64,000 nucleotides of DNA from an uncultured Christensenellaceae bacterium (GTDB taxonomy: Bacteria > Bacillota > Clostridia > Christensenellales > Borkfalkiaceae): positions 20,998-84,997 of the forward strand of contig CAJUOI010000003.1 of NCBI GenBank assembly GCA_910588615.1, read 5' to 3'. This document shows positions 47,204-55,387 of the stretch, piece by piece (position 1 is the first letter of the stretch; every line of letters starts with the position of its first letter). Made by a program: the position numbers and the translations under genes. Under the pieces are notes generated by a model. It ran no database searches. It had not been told where the DNA came from and saw only the letters and a list, made by a program, of their open reading frames with translations.

Positions 47204-48157
47204 ATGGAACAGGAATTAATGAAAGCGCTGAGCGAGCTCACCGACGAGGAAAAAGACGTCTTAAAGGGCAAAGGAATACAAAAAACGAATTATTCGCAGA
47301 CGGAACGTTTTATCGTCGACGGCAAAAAACTGCTGGAAAACCAACCGTTCAACCTTCGACGGCACACACGGTTTATTGAATTTCCGGAGCACGGGCACGA
47401 CTATATGGAAATGATGTATGTTTATGCAGGCACCGTTACGCATTGGATCGGAAAAGAAAAAATCAAGCTGCAGCGGGGAGATATTCTGTTTTTAAATAAA
47501 CATATCCGCCACAGAATTATTCGGGCGGATACACAGGATCTCGGAATCAATTTTATTTTGTCGGATACTTTTTTGCAAACGCTAATGAACGGCGTAAACA
47601 ACAATCCCGTCATGAAACGCTTTCTCGAAGAAAATCTGACCGAATACGGCGAAGGGGAATATCTGTACTTTCAAACTCAAAATAATTTTTGCATTCGCAA
47701 TCTGATGAACAACCTGATTTACGCCATAGTAAACCGCACCAAAGAACTGTACGGCGAAATTTTAGCGCTTCTCTTTTCATATCTCTCATATTACGAAAAC
47801 ACCTTGGTCAACGCCAGCCGTTATTCCACCCCCGAGGCGCGCTTTCAAAAGGCGGTGCTTTCCTATCTGGAAAGCAACTATCAGACTGCCACGCTGAAAG
47901 AACTCGCAAAAAACATGGGTTATAACGAAGCATATCTTTCGAGGCGGATCCGCCTTACGACGGGGACGGACTTCCGAACGCTGTTGCAAAACAAACGAAT
48001 GGATTGCGCCGCCGACCTTCTCTCATCCACCGCCCTTACGGTAGAACAGGTGATTCACGCGGTCGGCTACGAAAACCAAAGCTTTTTTCACCGCAATTTC
48101 CGGTTGCGTTACGGATCAACTCCGCTCCGATACCGAAAGCAGTTTACAAAACAATAG
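47204..48157 (+). CDS. AraC-family regulator of the rhamnose operon (RhaR/RhaS-like)
   Basis: The protein (317 residues from ATG 47204, 312 from ATG 47219) has a cupin sensor domain (PEHGHDYMEMMYVYAGTVTH, then KIKLQRGDILFLNKHIRH) and a C-terminal double HTH (LKELAKNMGYNEAYLSRRIR and VEQVIHAVGYENQSFFHRNF). The divergent position next to rhaBAD points to rhamnose-responsive activation. Either translation is leaderless from 47204, or it begins at 47219 with AGGA four bases upstream; the sequence alone does not decide. Confidence 0.88.
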   Translation: MEQELMKALSELTDEEKDVLKGKGIQKTNYSQTERFIVDGKKLLENQPFNLRRHTRFIEFPEHGHDYMEMMYVYAGTVTHWIGKEKIKLQRGDILFLNKHIRHRIIRADTQDLGINFILSDTFLQTLMNGVNNNPVMKRFLEENLTEYGEGEYLYFQTQNNFCIRNLMNNLIYAIVNRTKELYGEILALLFSYLSYYENTLVNASRYSTPEARFQKAVLSYLESNYQTATLKELAKNMGYNEAYLSRRIRLTTGTDFRTLLQNKRMDCAADLLSSTALTVEQVIHAVGYENQSFFHRNFRLRYGSTPLRYRKQFTKQ

Positions 48158-48181
48158 ATAAACCCTTAACGCACTCATTCT

Positions 48182-49090
48182 TTATCGGTGAAGCACCTCG
48201 TCAAGCGTCGGGATAGACGAGGACGCGCCGATACGGGAAACGGTGATCGCCGAACACCTTGCCGCAAATTCCAACGACGACGCAATGCTATACCCGCTTG
48301 CTTTGCGCACCGCAAGCGCACCGATAAACGTATCGCCCGCCGACGTCGTATCGACCGCTTCGACCTTTTGGGCAGGGCAATAAACGCAATCTCCATTGAG
48401 ATAATAACACCCCTTCGCGCCGAGCGTGATCAGCGTTTCACGTACGCCGTGGTCTGCAAAAAATGAGTATACGCGCTTTGCCGCATCCTCGCCGTCGACA
48501 GAAATTTCCGCAATCAGCTCGCACTCCGTTTCGTTTAATACGATTAGGTCGGTATATTTTAAAAACTCTTCTCCGATCTTTACGGCGGGCGATGGGTTCA
48601 AAATCGTATACATGCCCCGTTCCTTCGCCTTTTTTAATCCCTGCCGTGTGGCGTCCAACGTAATTTCGAGCTGTGTAATAAACAAGTCGCCCTCTTCGCC
48701 ATAAGAATCCAGATAGTCCAAAAAATCCTCATATTCTACCCGTTCGTTAGCGCCCAATTCCACCACGAGCACATTGTCGTTTTTGCTTTTGTCCAATAAA
48801 ATCATGCACACGCCGCTGTTGCAATCCTTAACGGAGACCGCACTTACTTCGACGCCATACGACGACAACGAGCGCAACAAATCTTTTCCGAACGAATCGT
48901 TACCCACCGCGCCGATAAACGCCACCCGTTCGCCGCCGAGCTTTTTACAGGCGACCGCCTGATTTGCGCCCTTTCCGCCCTGATTGATGATAAAACGACT
49001 ACCTTTTAACGACTCTCCCGTCATCGGCATTCGATCCGCCGTCATAACGAGATCGGTATTGATGCTTCCGAGTATAAATATTTTTTTCAT
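48182..49090 (-). CDS. rbsK: Ribokinase (PfkB family)
   Basis: This 302-residue sugar kinase has the PfkB N-terminal motif GSINTDLVMTADRMP, INQGGKGANQAVACKKLGG and the C-terminal catalytic DTTSAGDTFIGALAV. It phosphorylates ribose or a related pentose or ketose. It is third in the truncated fucI, epimerase, rbsK run. With the neighbouring epimerase it might process allose/allulose or a pentulose rather than ribose (inference). It is transcribed convergently with the rhamnose regulator. Confidence 0.9.
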   Translation of the reverse strand: MKKIFILGSINTDLVMTADRMPMTGESLKGSRFIINQGGKGANQAVACKKLGGERVAFIGAVGNDSFGKDLLRSLSSYGVEVSAVSVKDCNSGVCMILLDKSKNDNVLVVELGANERVEYEDFLDYLDSYGEEGDLFITQLEITLDATRQGLKKAKERGMYTILNPSPAVKIGEEFLKYTDLIVLNETECELIAEISVDGEDAAKRVYSFFADHGVRETLITLGAKGCYYLNGDCVYCPAQKVEAVDTTSAGDTFIGALAVRKASGYSIASSLEFAARCSAITVSRIGASSSIPTLDEVLHR

Positions 49091-49115
49091 GCTTTTCCCT
49101 CACATTCCGCACAGT

Positions 49116-49784
49116 TTATTTTATAACGGCGCGCAGCGCTTCAAGCCCCTGTTCCAAATCGGTTGACGGAGCAAAAATACTGCTCGTGCCGCCGACGAAG
49201 ATATCCGCACCGTTCTCCCGCATGATCTTTGCATTCGGATAACTGACGCAACCGTCCACCTCGATCATCACGTTAGCGTTCCCGTTGCCATCAAGATAGT
49301 TGCGGGCGTCGCGGATTTTTTCGAGCGTCTGGCTCACCACTTTTTGTCCCGCGAATCCGGGATTTACCGTCATCAACAAAAGAAAATCAATATCGCATGC
49401 CAGATAATCGAGTACGTTCAGCGGCGTAGCAGGATTGAGCGCCAGCCCTGCTTTAACGCCTTTGTCCTTGATTTTTCCGATTGCCCTTTGCACGTGCGGC
49501 GTACTCTCGTAATGCACGGACATAAGATCTCCTTCTCTCAAATCAAACCAATCGATTTTCATTTCGGGATCGGTGATCATCAAATGATAATCGAACGGGA
49601 TTTCCGTAATTTTACGGATCTGCCTGATAAGACTCTCGCCCAACGTGATATTCGGCACAAAGTGGCCGTCCATAATATCAAGGTGCAGGTATTCGACACC
49701 GCACCGTTCAAACACTTCGAGCGTTTGTTTCAATTCGGTAAAATCGGCGCACATCATCGAAGGCGAAATTTTTCCTTTTATCAT
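49116..49784 (-). CDS. Ribulose-phosphate 3-epimerase family protein (allulose-6-phosphate epimerase-like)
   Basis: This 222-residue TIM-barrel protein has ISPSMMCADFTELKQTLEVF, HLDIMDGHFVPNITLG and EVDGCVSYPNAKIMRENGAD with the metal and catalytic residues. The substrate loop FDYHLMITDPEMKIDWF is more like AlsE/PsiE than housekeeping Rpe, and the location next to a sugar kinase fits that. ATG 49784 follows GGGAGG by four bases; ATG 49799 lies upstream of that site. It starts 12 bases after the fucI fragment. Confidence 0.85.
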   Translation of the reverse strand: MIKGKISPSMMCADFTELKQTLEVFERCGVEYLHLDIMDGHFVPNITLGESLIRQIRKITEIPFDYHLMITDPEMKIDWFDLREGDLMSVHYESTPHVQRAIGKIKDKGVKAGLALNPATPLNVLDYLACDIDFLLLMTVNPGFAGQKVVSQTLEKIRDARNYLDGNGNANVMIEVDGCVSYPNAKIMRENGADIFVGGTSSIFAPSTDLEQGLEALRAVIK

Positions 49785-49795
49785 ATGCCCTCCCA

Positions 49796-50269
49796 TCACT
49801 TATATAAAGGTCCGAGATCGCGGCAAGCCATAAAATCGGTGCCCTGACGGCTTTCGTTCCCATACGCAGACCACACGTGAGGGCGAAAAATCCGCTCGAA
49901 AGCAACGTTATGCAAACTGACGGGAATGCGCAGCATACTTGCAAACGCCAATACGTCCGCGCCGATATGTCCGTAGGTAAGACAACTGTGGTTGGCTCCC
50001 CAATTCGCCATAACGTCGTACACGCTCTCGCACCCCGCCACGCCCGTATTCGGAACGAAGAATGTAGAAGGCCACGCCCTATCGGTGCGTTTCTCGATCG
50101 CATCGCTTACCTCGCGCGGCAAATCGACGGAATACCCCTCTACAACCTGCAACACGGGACCCAATTTGTTGACGCGGTTCAACCGCATCATCGTCATGGG
50201 CATTTCCGCACGCGTAACGAAGTGTCCGCTGAATCCACCCGCCTTGAAGTATTCGAGATTGGCAGGATT
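49796..50269 (-). pseudogene. fucI: C-terminal fragment of L-fucose isomerase
   Basis: About 158 residues match the C-terminal end of FucI (normally about 590 residues): EYFKAGGFSGHFVTRAEMPM, NWGANHSCLTYGHIGADVLA and SLHNVAFERIFRPHVWSAYG. The reading frame becomes unrelated beyond position 50269, where the truncated sigma-like gene begins. The N-terminal 430 residues are not found anywhere in the window, so the gene has been cut by the island, by a deletion or by an assembly join. The remaining frame could still be translated but would be inactive. Confidence 0.85.
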
Positions 50270-50817
50270 CTTCCAATTTCGGGATAACTCAATCCCGCCA
50301 TTCTGCATTCAAGCGCAATTCGCATATTATCGGTCAGATTTAGGCTCTCTACGATTTTATCGCATTGCTCATAGTCTTGTTGGACTTCTTCCTTCATTTC
50401 GACTGTCGGTTCGCTTTTCCGCGTTAATTCTTCGAGGCTGATATTGCGGTAACGGTCGCGTGATTTCCTGTTTATCAGTTTGTTCATTCTTCTAATGCAA
50501 GCCATCTGTACGGTGATCTTCTTGCCTTTCTTGGTATAGCCTATTATTTCGTTTAAATGCTTTCCGTAGTGCTCGCAGAGGCACAACGCGCATTCCTGTA
50601 CCAAATCGTACCCGTCGCTTAATGCGCGGGTTACGTCGTTTTTGTTCAAGATGTCCTTATACAAATCAATGTACATCTTTTGCATTTGCGTTCCCATGTA
50701 ACCTATGAGATAGCGCGTTTCCGTAAACGCTATGATTTCCGCCATAGCGAATACGTTGTCGGGTGTGATTTCCTCTTTCATTACTTCGTAATTGAGGAAT
50801 GTGCTTTTGTTGTTCAT
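50264..50817 (-). pseudogene. Truncated sigma-like regulator (copy 1)
   Basis: From ATG 50817 (GGAGG nine bases upstream) about 184 codons align closely with the intact gene at 54466-55119. Shared stretches are SDGYDLVQECAL, IGYTKK, CIRRMNKLINRKSRD and ECRMAGLSYPEIGRIL. After GRIL the two diverge: the intact gene continues with ERAQATIYEY, whereas this frame runs into fucI DNA and stops at 50194. The C-terminal part resembles sigma region 4. Microhomology of about six bases (AATCCT) lies at the join. Loss of the recognition helix probably inactivates it. Confidence 0.8.
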
Positions 50818-50948
50818 TTTGGATTTCCTCCGATTGTTTTATTTGCCTTTTCGGCAACCACAACGGAAGCACGAAGAAAAGTTAAAAAACATATTCTTCG
50901 AGAACGGCAACACGGAAGTCAACGACCAAGAAAAAAGTTTTGCATAAA

Positions 50949-50986
50949 AATAACGCCTAACGGTTTAGTTCCGTTAAGCGTTATTT
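50949..50986. terminator. Hairpin terminator between two divergent leaders
   Basis: A stem of about 15 pairs, AAATAACGC-C-TAACGG with CCGTTA-A-GCGTTATTT, has one mismatch and a 7-base loop, followed by T-runs on the plus strand. It lies between the leader of the copy 1 sigma-like gene and the plus-strand leader copy at 51057. Confidence 0.65.
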
Positions 50987-51049
50987 TCTTTTATTCAAGT
51001 CGTGCGCAAAAGTTTTTTCCGTTTACTTCCGCTTTTCTTTGTGCTACCG

Positions 51050-51093
51050 CCTATACCCGAAAAGGCAAATCAATCGGAGTGTCCATAAAAATG
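51050..51093 (+). repeat. Orphan copy of the sigma-like gene leader
   Basis: The plus strand carries CCGAAAAGGCAAATCAATCGG and a following ATG at 51091. This matches the leader on the minus strand ahead of the copy 1 gene (GCCGAAAAGGCAAAT...CGGAGG) and the one ahead of 54466. Here it leads into palindrome A rather than an intact gene, so it is a relic or the promoter of a non-coding transcript. Confidence 0.5.
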
Positions 51094-51107
51094 TGTTACA
51101 GTCTTGA

Positions 51108-51262
51108 TACAAGCGCGGCGGCTTCGCCGCCGCGGACCAGCACACGCCGCAACGCAACTGAACTCACTTACAAAATAACGAAAATCGGGCGACGGAGCGG
51201 GCGTTCGCCGCTAAACCGCTTGCGAACCGCCCGCGCTTACCGTCGCGCGGTATTCCGATTTT
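51108..51262 (+). repeat. Composite palindrome A (origin-like or structured RNA)
   Basis: Two hairpins in tandem. The first is a perfect 9-base stem CGCGGCGGC/GCCGCCGCG (51114-51134). The second is a long nested stem (51181-51262) built from AAAATCGG/CCGATTTT, GCGACGG/CCGTCGC and GTTCGC/GCGAAC around the loop CGCTAAACCGCTTG. Copies occur at 56617-56760 and 60909-61080. With the hairpins and leaders it fills the gene-free 50818-51328 stretch. Confidence 0.75.
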
Positions 51263-51328
51263 GATCCGTATTTTGACATGCGTTTTTTCAGTTTTATCGC
51301 GGCGTCCCCTGCCCGTTCTTCTATCGAC

Positions 51329-52375
51329 TTATTGTTTCTTATAATATTTCGTATTACGCGCCGAACCGATTTTAACGATCTTGCCTTCTTTTACCATCAT
51401 TCCCAACACTGCTTCAACCGTTGTAGGCGATACGTCTACCAACAAATTACATATTTCTTTTTTTGAAATCGGTAGAAACGCATTTAATACTGTTTCCTCA
51501 ATTCGTTTTGTCTTTGTAATTTTACCGCTGTTTAACGTCAAAAAACGTTTATCCAGCTCTTTATAGCAACAATACAACGTGAAAACAAAATTCTCCATAA
51601 ACGGTAAATAATTATTTCTATTTTCATGCCATCCGACAGACGATTGTTTTAATGCTTCGTAATAATTCCCTTTCGTCCGATTAATCTGTTCCTCAAAAGA
51701 GATATATTTGGAAATATCAAATCCGCTCTTATAAAGCAATAACAGCGATAATAACCGCGACATCCTTCCGTTTCCGTCGCGGAACGGGTGTACGCATAAA
51801 AAGTCCAAAACAAAGCAGGGTATCAAAAGCAGTTGGTTAATCCCCGAATCGTCTCTCGCTTCCGTATATGCCAATAACAGTTGCTCCATCGCAGAAGGCG
51901 TTTCTTTTGCCGATACGGGAACCCAACGCACACGGCTCGTCCCGTCCGAATAAGACTCGCGTATGATATTATCTTCCCGCTTATAAACTCCTCCCCGCAT
52001 ATCTGTATGAGAAAGCAGAACTTCATGTAAATGCAAAACCGTTCTTTCATTCAGCGGAATACTTTCATAGTTTTCATGGATCAATCTTAAAGCATCGCGA
52101 TATCCTGCTATTTCCTGTTCGTTATGATTCAACGGTGCCGAACTGTTTTTAACGATCTCCTCGATTCTCTGATCGGTCGTTATAATTCCTTCGATTGCAT
52201 TACTTCCCTTTACCGACTGAACGATTGCCAACTCTTGCAATTTCGTAAAAATTGCAGGGAAATCCGTTTTTTTCTTTTCCTCCTCACTACGCAAAGCATA
52301 AATTCCGTTTGTTACCGATAAAAAGGATGTCGGCACAGTCATTGCTTTCAAAAACTGATAATCATATTTCCTCAT
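51329..52375 (-). CDS. Fic-family protein with N-terminal inhibitory motif and C-terminal winged helix
   Basis: This 348-residue protein has the Fic catalytic motif HPFRDGNGRMSRLL (about 205), which normally transfers AMP from ATP to a target. An inhibitory helix motif SNAIEG (about 55-60) fits class II self-inhibited Fic proteins. The last 75 residues look like a winged-helix DNA-binding domain (ISKKEICNLLVDVSPTTVEA), as in Fic/DOC proteins that control their own promoter. ATG 52375 follows GAGG by six bases. It lies between palindrome A and the DUF3800-Rep gene and is probably element cargo. Confidence 0.9.
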   Translation of the reverse strand: MRKYDYQFLKAMTVPTSFLSVTNGIYALRSEEEKKKTDFPAIFTKLQELAIVQSVKGSNAIEGIITTDQRIEEIVKNSSAPLNHNEQEIAGYRDALRLIHENYESIPLNERTVLHLHEVLLSHTDMRGGVYKREDNIIRESYSDGTSRVRWVPVSAKETPSAMEQLLLAYTEARDDSGINQLLLIPCFVLDFLCVHPFRDGNGRMSRLLSLLLLYKSGFDISKYISFEEQINRTKGNYYEALKQSSVGWHENRNNYLPFMENFVFTLYCCYKELDKRFLTLNSGKITKTKRIEETVLNAFLPISKKEICNLLVDVSPTTVEAVLGMMVKEGKIVKIGSARNTKYYKKQ

Positions 52376-52398
52376 TCTACACCTCAGTATCTGCACAT

Positions 52399-52427
52399 AT
52401 TATAGGATTTTTTATGCAAATTGTCAA
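52399..52427 (-). promoter_or_regulatory. Promoter of the fic gene
   Basis: TTGACA (52427-52422), a 17-base spacer and TATAAT (52404-52399) are consensus and read leftwards. The motif TATGCAAATT occurs over the spacer (52413-52422) and again near 52467-52476, a candidate operator for the Fic winged helix. Confidence 0.8.
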
Positions 52428-52540
52428 CAAAAAATCCACTCGAATCTGCATATTATTAAAAAAATATATGCAAATTCATTATCGTTATTTCAAGATAGTC
52501 AACTATTTGAAATAAGGAATAAACAGCAGTGATTTTTATT

Positions 52541-53959
52541 TCAATTACTTTTCCGCAGTTGCTTAATAACCTCTTGGCTTACCTTGCCCATATACTCACC
52601 CTCGTCCCAGCAGGCGAAATCGTCAAAGAGCAACAGCTTTTTATCCTCCAATCCGACCGTCGTTACAACGTCGTCGTCCATCACGTCCGAAATGAAGTAT
52701 TGCGGCAAGCCTTTACTGTATACGATTTTCTCTCCCGTCTTTTCGAGGTATTTCATAAGATAGGCAACCGACCTTCCAAGCATGGTATTATCTTCTATCT
52801 TCTCAAAATCCGAACGCCCGAATCGTTCGTTGAAATAGGTATTCTGCACCGTGATCTGTCTGCGGCGACTTTTGAAGCTGTAATCGCTTTTTTCAACCAA
52901 CAGCCCCGGCATCGTTCCCTCGGGGATATAGAGCAGCCCGTGAAAATGCAAACTCTGTTTTTCGGGAGAACGTTCCCATACGTCCACATACTTCCAGCCT
53001 TTCCTCGAAGCAAAATTTGCAAGCGTCTTTTTCAAGCCCTTCTTAAAACTTTCCTCGGTATGAAGTTGTCCGTTGTAGGTAAACGTTACAAAATGGGTAA
53101 ACGTCTGTAAATTTACTTTCCGCGTCAAACGGATACGTCTGCAAATGAGATTGCGCCGCTTGCGTTCGATATTGCCGTCTACATAATTCTTTACCGTCGT
53201 TTCAGTCTTAAAGAACGGGCGTAGAGCCGCGATAATCTTTTCCCGCCGTTCGCCTTTCTTCAAATGGAGATATTCTTGATATAATTCGTTGAACAGTTCT
53301 TTCTTTGTCATATAATAATTTTTATTGAAAGCGTGCATTGAGCCAAAAAACTGTATTTCAGATTTGCTATTGGAACCTCTTCCCCTCTTTAAATTAATCA
53401 ATTCAAAAGTTGTTATCATATCAGCTATTTGAAACAGTCTATATTGCGCAGGGCTAACATTACGTCTAAATTCGACGTTGTTTTCTGTAAAAATTGATGC
53501 CATTATTTGTGTCAACTGCGTTTGTCCGTTATCGTAATAAATTATTATTTTATCATATTCAGACAGCAATTCACTTTTGCTGTCTATAAATTCTCTAATT
53601 TGCTTTGAAAGTAATGAAATAATCTTAAATTGATTAAAGTCTTCTCTTTTCTCTACGACAAAAGTTATATATTTAAATTCCACTTTACTTGCGAAATTCA
53701 TAAAGCAATTTAAAATACTTTTTCTTTCGTCTATCGTCATTAACTCATATACTTCTTCTTTTCGAATCAACGGTCCCGTATGTAAACAATGTTCCGAATA
53801 ACTTTTCATCGATAGACTGTCAGATAAGTATTGTAATAATTCGTTAATACTATGTTTTTGATCATGAAAAAGCATAGTCACCAAATAATATGGTGCAATA
53901 TTATTATACTTTCCAAAGTCCCCAGACTCATCAATAAAAATACTCAAATTCTTTCTCAT
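52541..53959 (-). CDS. DUF3800 domain fused to an HUH rolling-circle replication initiator
   Basis: Residues about 1-230 match DUF3800, an RNase H-like fold of unknown activity (LSIFIDESGDFGKY, IIIYYDNGQTQ, FQIADMITTFELI). Residues about 235-470 match the Rep protein at 56790-57767. They share ELFNELYQEY, IERKRRNL, the strand FTHFVTFTYNGQLHTEESF, the HUH motif SLHFHGLLYIPE and the tyrosine motif VAYLMKYLEKTGEK. Such Reps nick one strand at an origin. ATG 53959 has no ribosome site; a TTG-started extension to 54016 passes a run of nine A residues, so a lost upstream part is possible. Confidence 0.8.
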   Translation of the reverse strand: MRKNLSIFIDESGDFGKYNNIAPYYLVTMLFHDQKHSINELLQYLSDSLSMKSYSEHCLHTGPLIRKEEVYELMTIDERKSILNCFMNFASKVEFKYITFVVEKREDFNQFKIISLLSKQIREFIDSKSELLSEYDKIIIYYDNGQTQLTQIMASIFTENNVEFRRNVSPAQYRLFQIADMITTFELINLKRGRGSNSKSEIQFFGSMHAFNKNYYMTKKELFNELYQEYLHLKKGERREKIIAALRPFFKTETTVKNYVDGNIERKRRNLICRRIRLTRKVNLQTFTHFVTFTYNGQLHTEESFKKGLKKTLANFASRKGWKYVDVWERSPEKQSLHFHGLLYIPEGTMPGLLVEKSDYSFKSRRRQITVQNTYFNERFGRSDFEKIEDNTMLGRSVAYLMKYLEKTGEKIVYSKGLPQYFISDVMDDDVVTTVGLEDKKLLLFDDFACWDEGEYMGKVSQEVIKQLRKSN

Positions 53960-54016
53960 ACGCAAAAAAAAAGTGGCGAGGAATACCCCCGCCGCGGTGG
54001 ACCTCGGGAATTTCAA

Positions 54017-54465
54017 CCCAGCCCAAATTTATTTTTCTTGATAATATTATATGCTATTGAGGGATAAAAGTCAACCCCTTTTTTGCAAATTTTTATTATC
54101 ATCAACATTATTATAACATATTTTTACTTGTTCCATACCGTTAACTGACAAATTCTATATATTCCTCCGAGATTTTTTGCCGTTTCGTCGGGCTTATCGT
54201 AGCATAGTCCTTCTCCGATGTCAACGGGCAAAAAATTGCTTTGAATTTGAAACCGAACTTAATATTTTCAGCACCGCATTTTCCGTTCGGTGTTTTTTCT
54301 TTTAACGCAATTTTTTGGTTGTGGGGCATCTCCTCCCGTCATTATTTCACTTTTATTGCCACCGTTGACATCAAAAATTAGACGAAACACAACATCCTCC
54401 GAATGAAGTCCTATGCCTCGTTCGCCCTGCCGAACGGCAAATCAAAAATCTCGGAGGTATCCAAA
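54017..54465. other. Gene-poor stretch with a doubtful 62-residue frame
   Basis: No confident gene. On the minus strand 54141-54329 encodes a 62-residue basic peptide (begins MPHNQKIALKEKTPNGKCGA, ends QKISEEYIEFVS). GGGAGGAG abuts its ATG, too close for normal initiation. It could be a decayed recombinase or toxin tail; no family was recognised. A GC-rich imperfect inverted repeat (CGAGG...CCTCG, 53978-54006) lies just before the stretch. The right end holds the leader of the sigma-like gene. Confidence 0.35.
54424..54460 (+). promoter_or_regulatory. Hairpin leader of the sigma-like gene (copy 2)
   Basis: TGCCG/CGGCA forms a small stem 17 bases ahead of CGGAGG. The same arrangement (TTGCC/GGCAA stem, then CGGAGG) precedes copy 1, and a relic lies at 51057. 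The conserved spacing suggests a translational or antitermination control site. Confidence 0.5.
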
Positions 54466-55119
54466 ATGAAAAGAAGGACAAACAAACATGAGAGCAGAAT
54501 AAGGTACAAGAACTTTGATTACAATATTCTGAAAGATCCTATCTCGCCCAATAACGTATTCGCTATGTCCGAAATCATAGCGTTTATGGAAACGCGCTAT
54601 CTCATTAGTTATGCAGGAACGCGTATGCAGCAGTTAAATACCAATCTGTTCAAAGACATCAAGAACAGAGACGACGTAAGCCGTTCGTTAAGCGATGGTT
54701 ACGATTTGGTGCAGGAATGTGCATTGTATCTCTGCGAATACTACGGGCAGCATTTAGATGATGTTATAGGCTATACAAAGAAGAAAAAAAAGATAACGGT
54801 AAGAATCGCCTGTATCAGAAAGATGATGAAACTGATTAACCGCAAATCGAGAGACAGTTACCGCCTTATAAGCCTTGATGCTTTAACGCCCATAAGCGAA
54901 CCTACGATCGAAATAAGAGAAGAAATCGAGCAGGATTATACAAAATGCGATAAGATTGTAGAGAGCCTGAATTTATCCGATAATATGCGAGTTGCGTTGG
55001 AATGTAGAATGTCGGGGTTAAGCTATCCCGAGATAGGAAGAATCCTTGAAAGAGCGCAAGCGACCATTTACGAATACTTTATCAAAATGCGTAAGCGGTA
55101 CACGGCGATTTACGGTTAA
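54466..55119 (+). CDS. Sigma-like transcription regulator (copy 2, intact)
   Basis: This 217-residue protein has a C-terminal part resembling sigma-70 region 4 (LNLSDNMRVALECRMSGLSY, PEIGRILERAQATIYEYFIK). The N-terminal half (FAMSEIIAFMETRYLISYAG, SLSDGYDLVQECALYLCEYY) resembles region 2 of phage or plasmid sigma factors. ATG 54466 follows CGGAGG by eight bases; the frame upstream to 54403 is the leader. It pairs with truncated copy 1, which lies 3.6 kb away in opposite orientation. It probably directs transcription of the element's own genes (inference). Confidence 0.75.
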   Translation: MKRRTNKHESRIRYKNFDYNILKDPISPNNVFAMSEIIAFMETRYLISYAGTRMQQLNTNLFKDIKNRDDVSRSLSDGYDLVQECALYLCEYYGQHLDDVIGYTKKKKKITVRIACIRKMMKLINRKSRDSYRLISLDALTPISEPTIEIREEIEQDYTKCDKIVESLNLSDNMRVALECRMSGLSYPEIGRILERAQATIYEYFIKMRKRYTAIYG

Positions 55120-55387
55120 TGCGCAATATAGAGTCGAAACTATACCCCCACTGTGAAACGGTGCGTTATTCTTACTGTTTCATAGATTTTAACCGCAATT
55201 CTATCCCCCACTGTTAAACCACTGTTTTAAGTCGAGAAACAGCGCTGTAACCGCCGCGAATTACTTTATCGGAATAACACTCATCCTAACGCAATAAACG
55301 TTTCTAATCGAAATAGAAATGGCATTTGAAATTCGCAATGGTTAGCGCTAAAAATGCTTTCAAGAGTGCGAACGACCACGCTCTTTT
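55120..55387. repeat. Non-coding stretch with two direct repeats
   Basis: The sequence TATACCCCCACTGTGAAAC at 55141-55159 recurs as TATCCCCCACTGTTAAAC at 55202-55219, 60 bases apart, with CTGTTTCA in between. The repeats could be iterons or operators of the element. No gene is visible in this interval. Confidence 0.4.

Noticed and set aside
51091..51264. Plus-strand frame starting at the orphan leader (MCYSLDTSAAAS...)
   Set aside because: It reads straight through palindrome A and is Arg/Ala-rich; the hairpin structure explains the sequence better than coding does.
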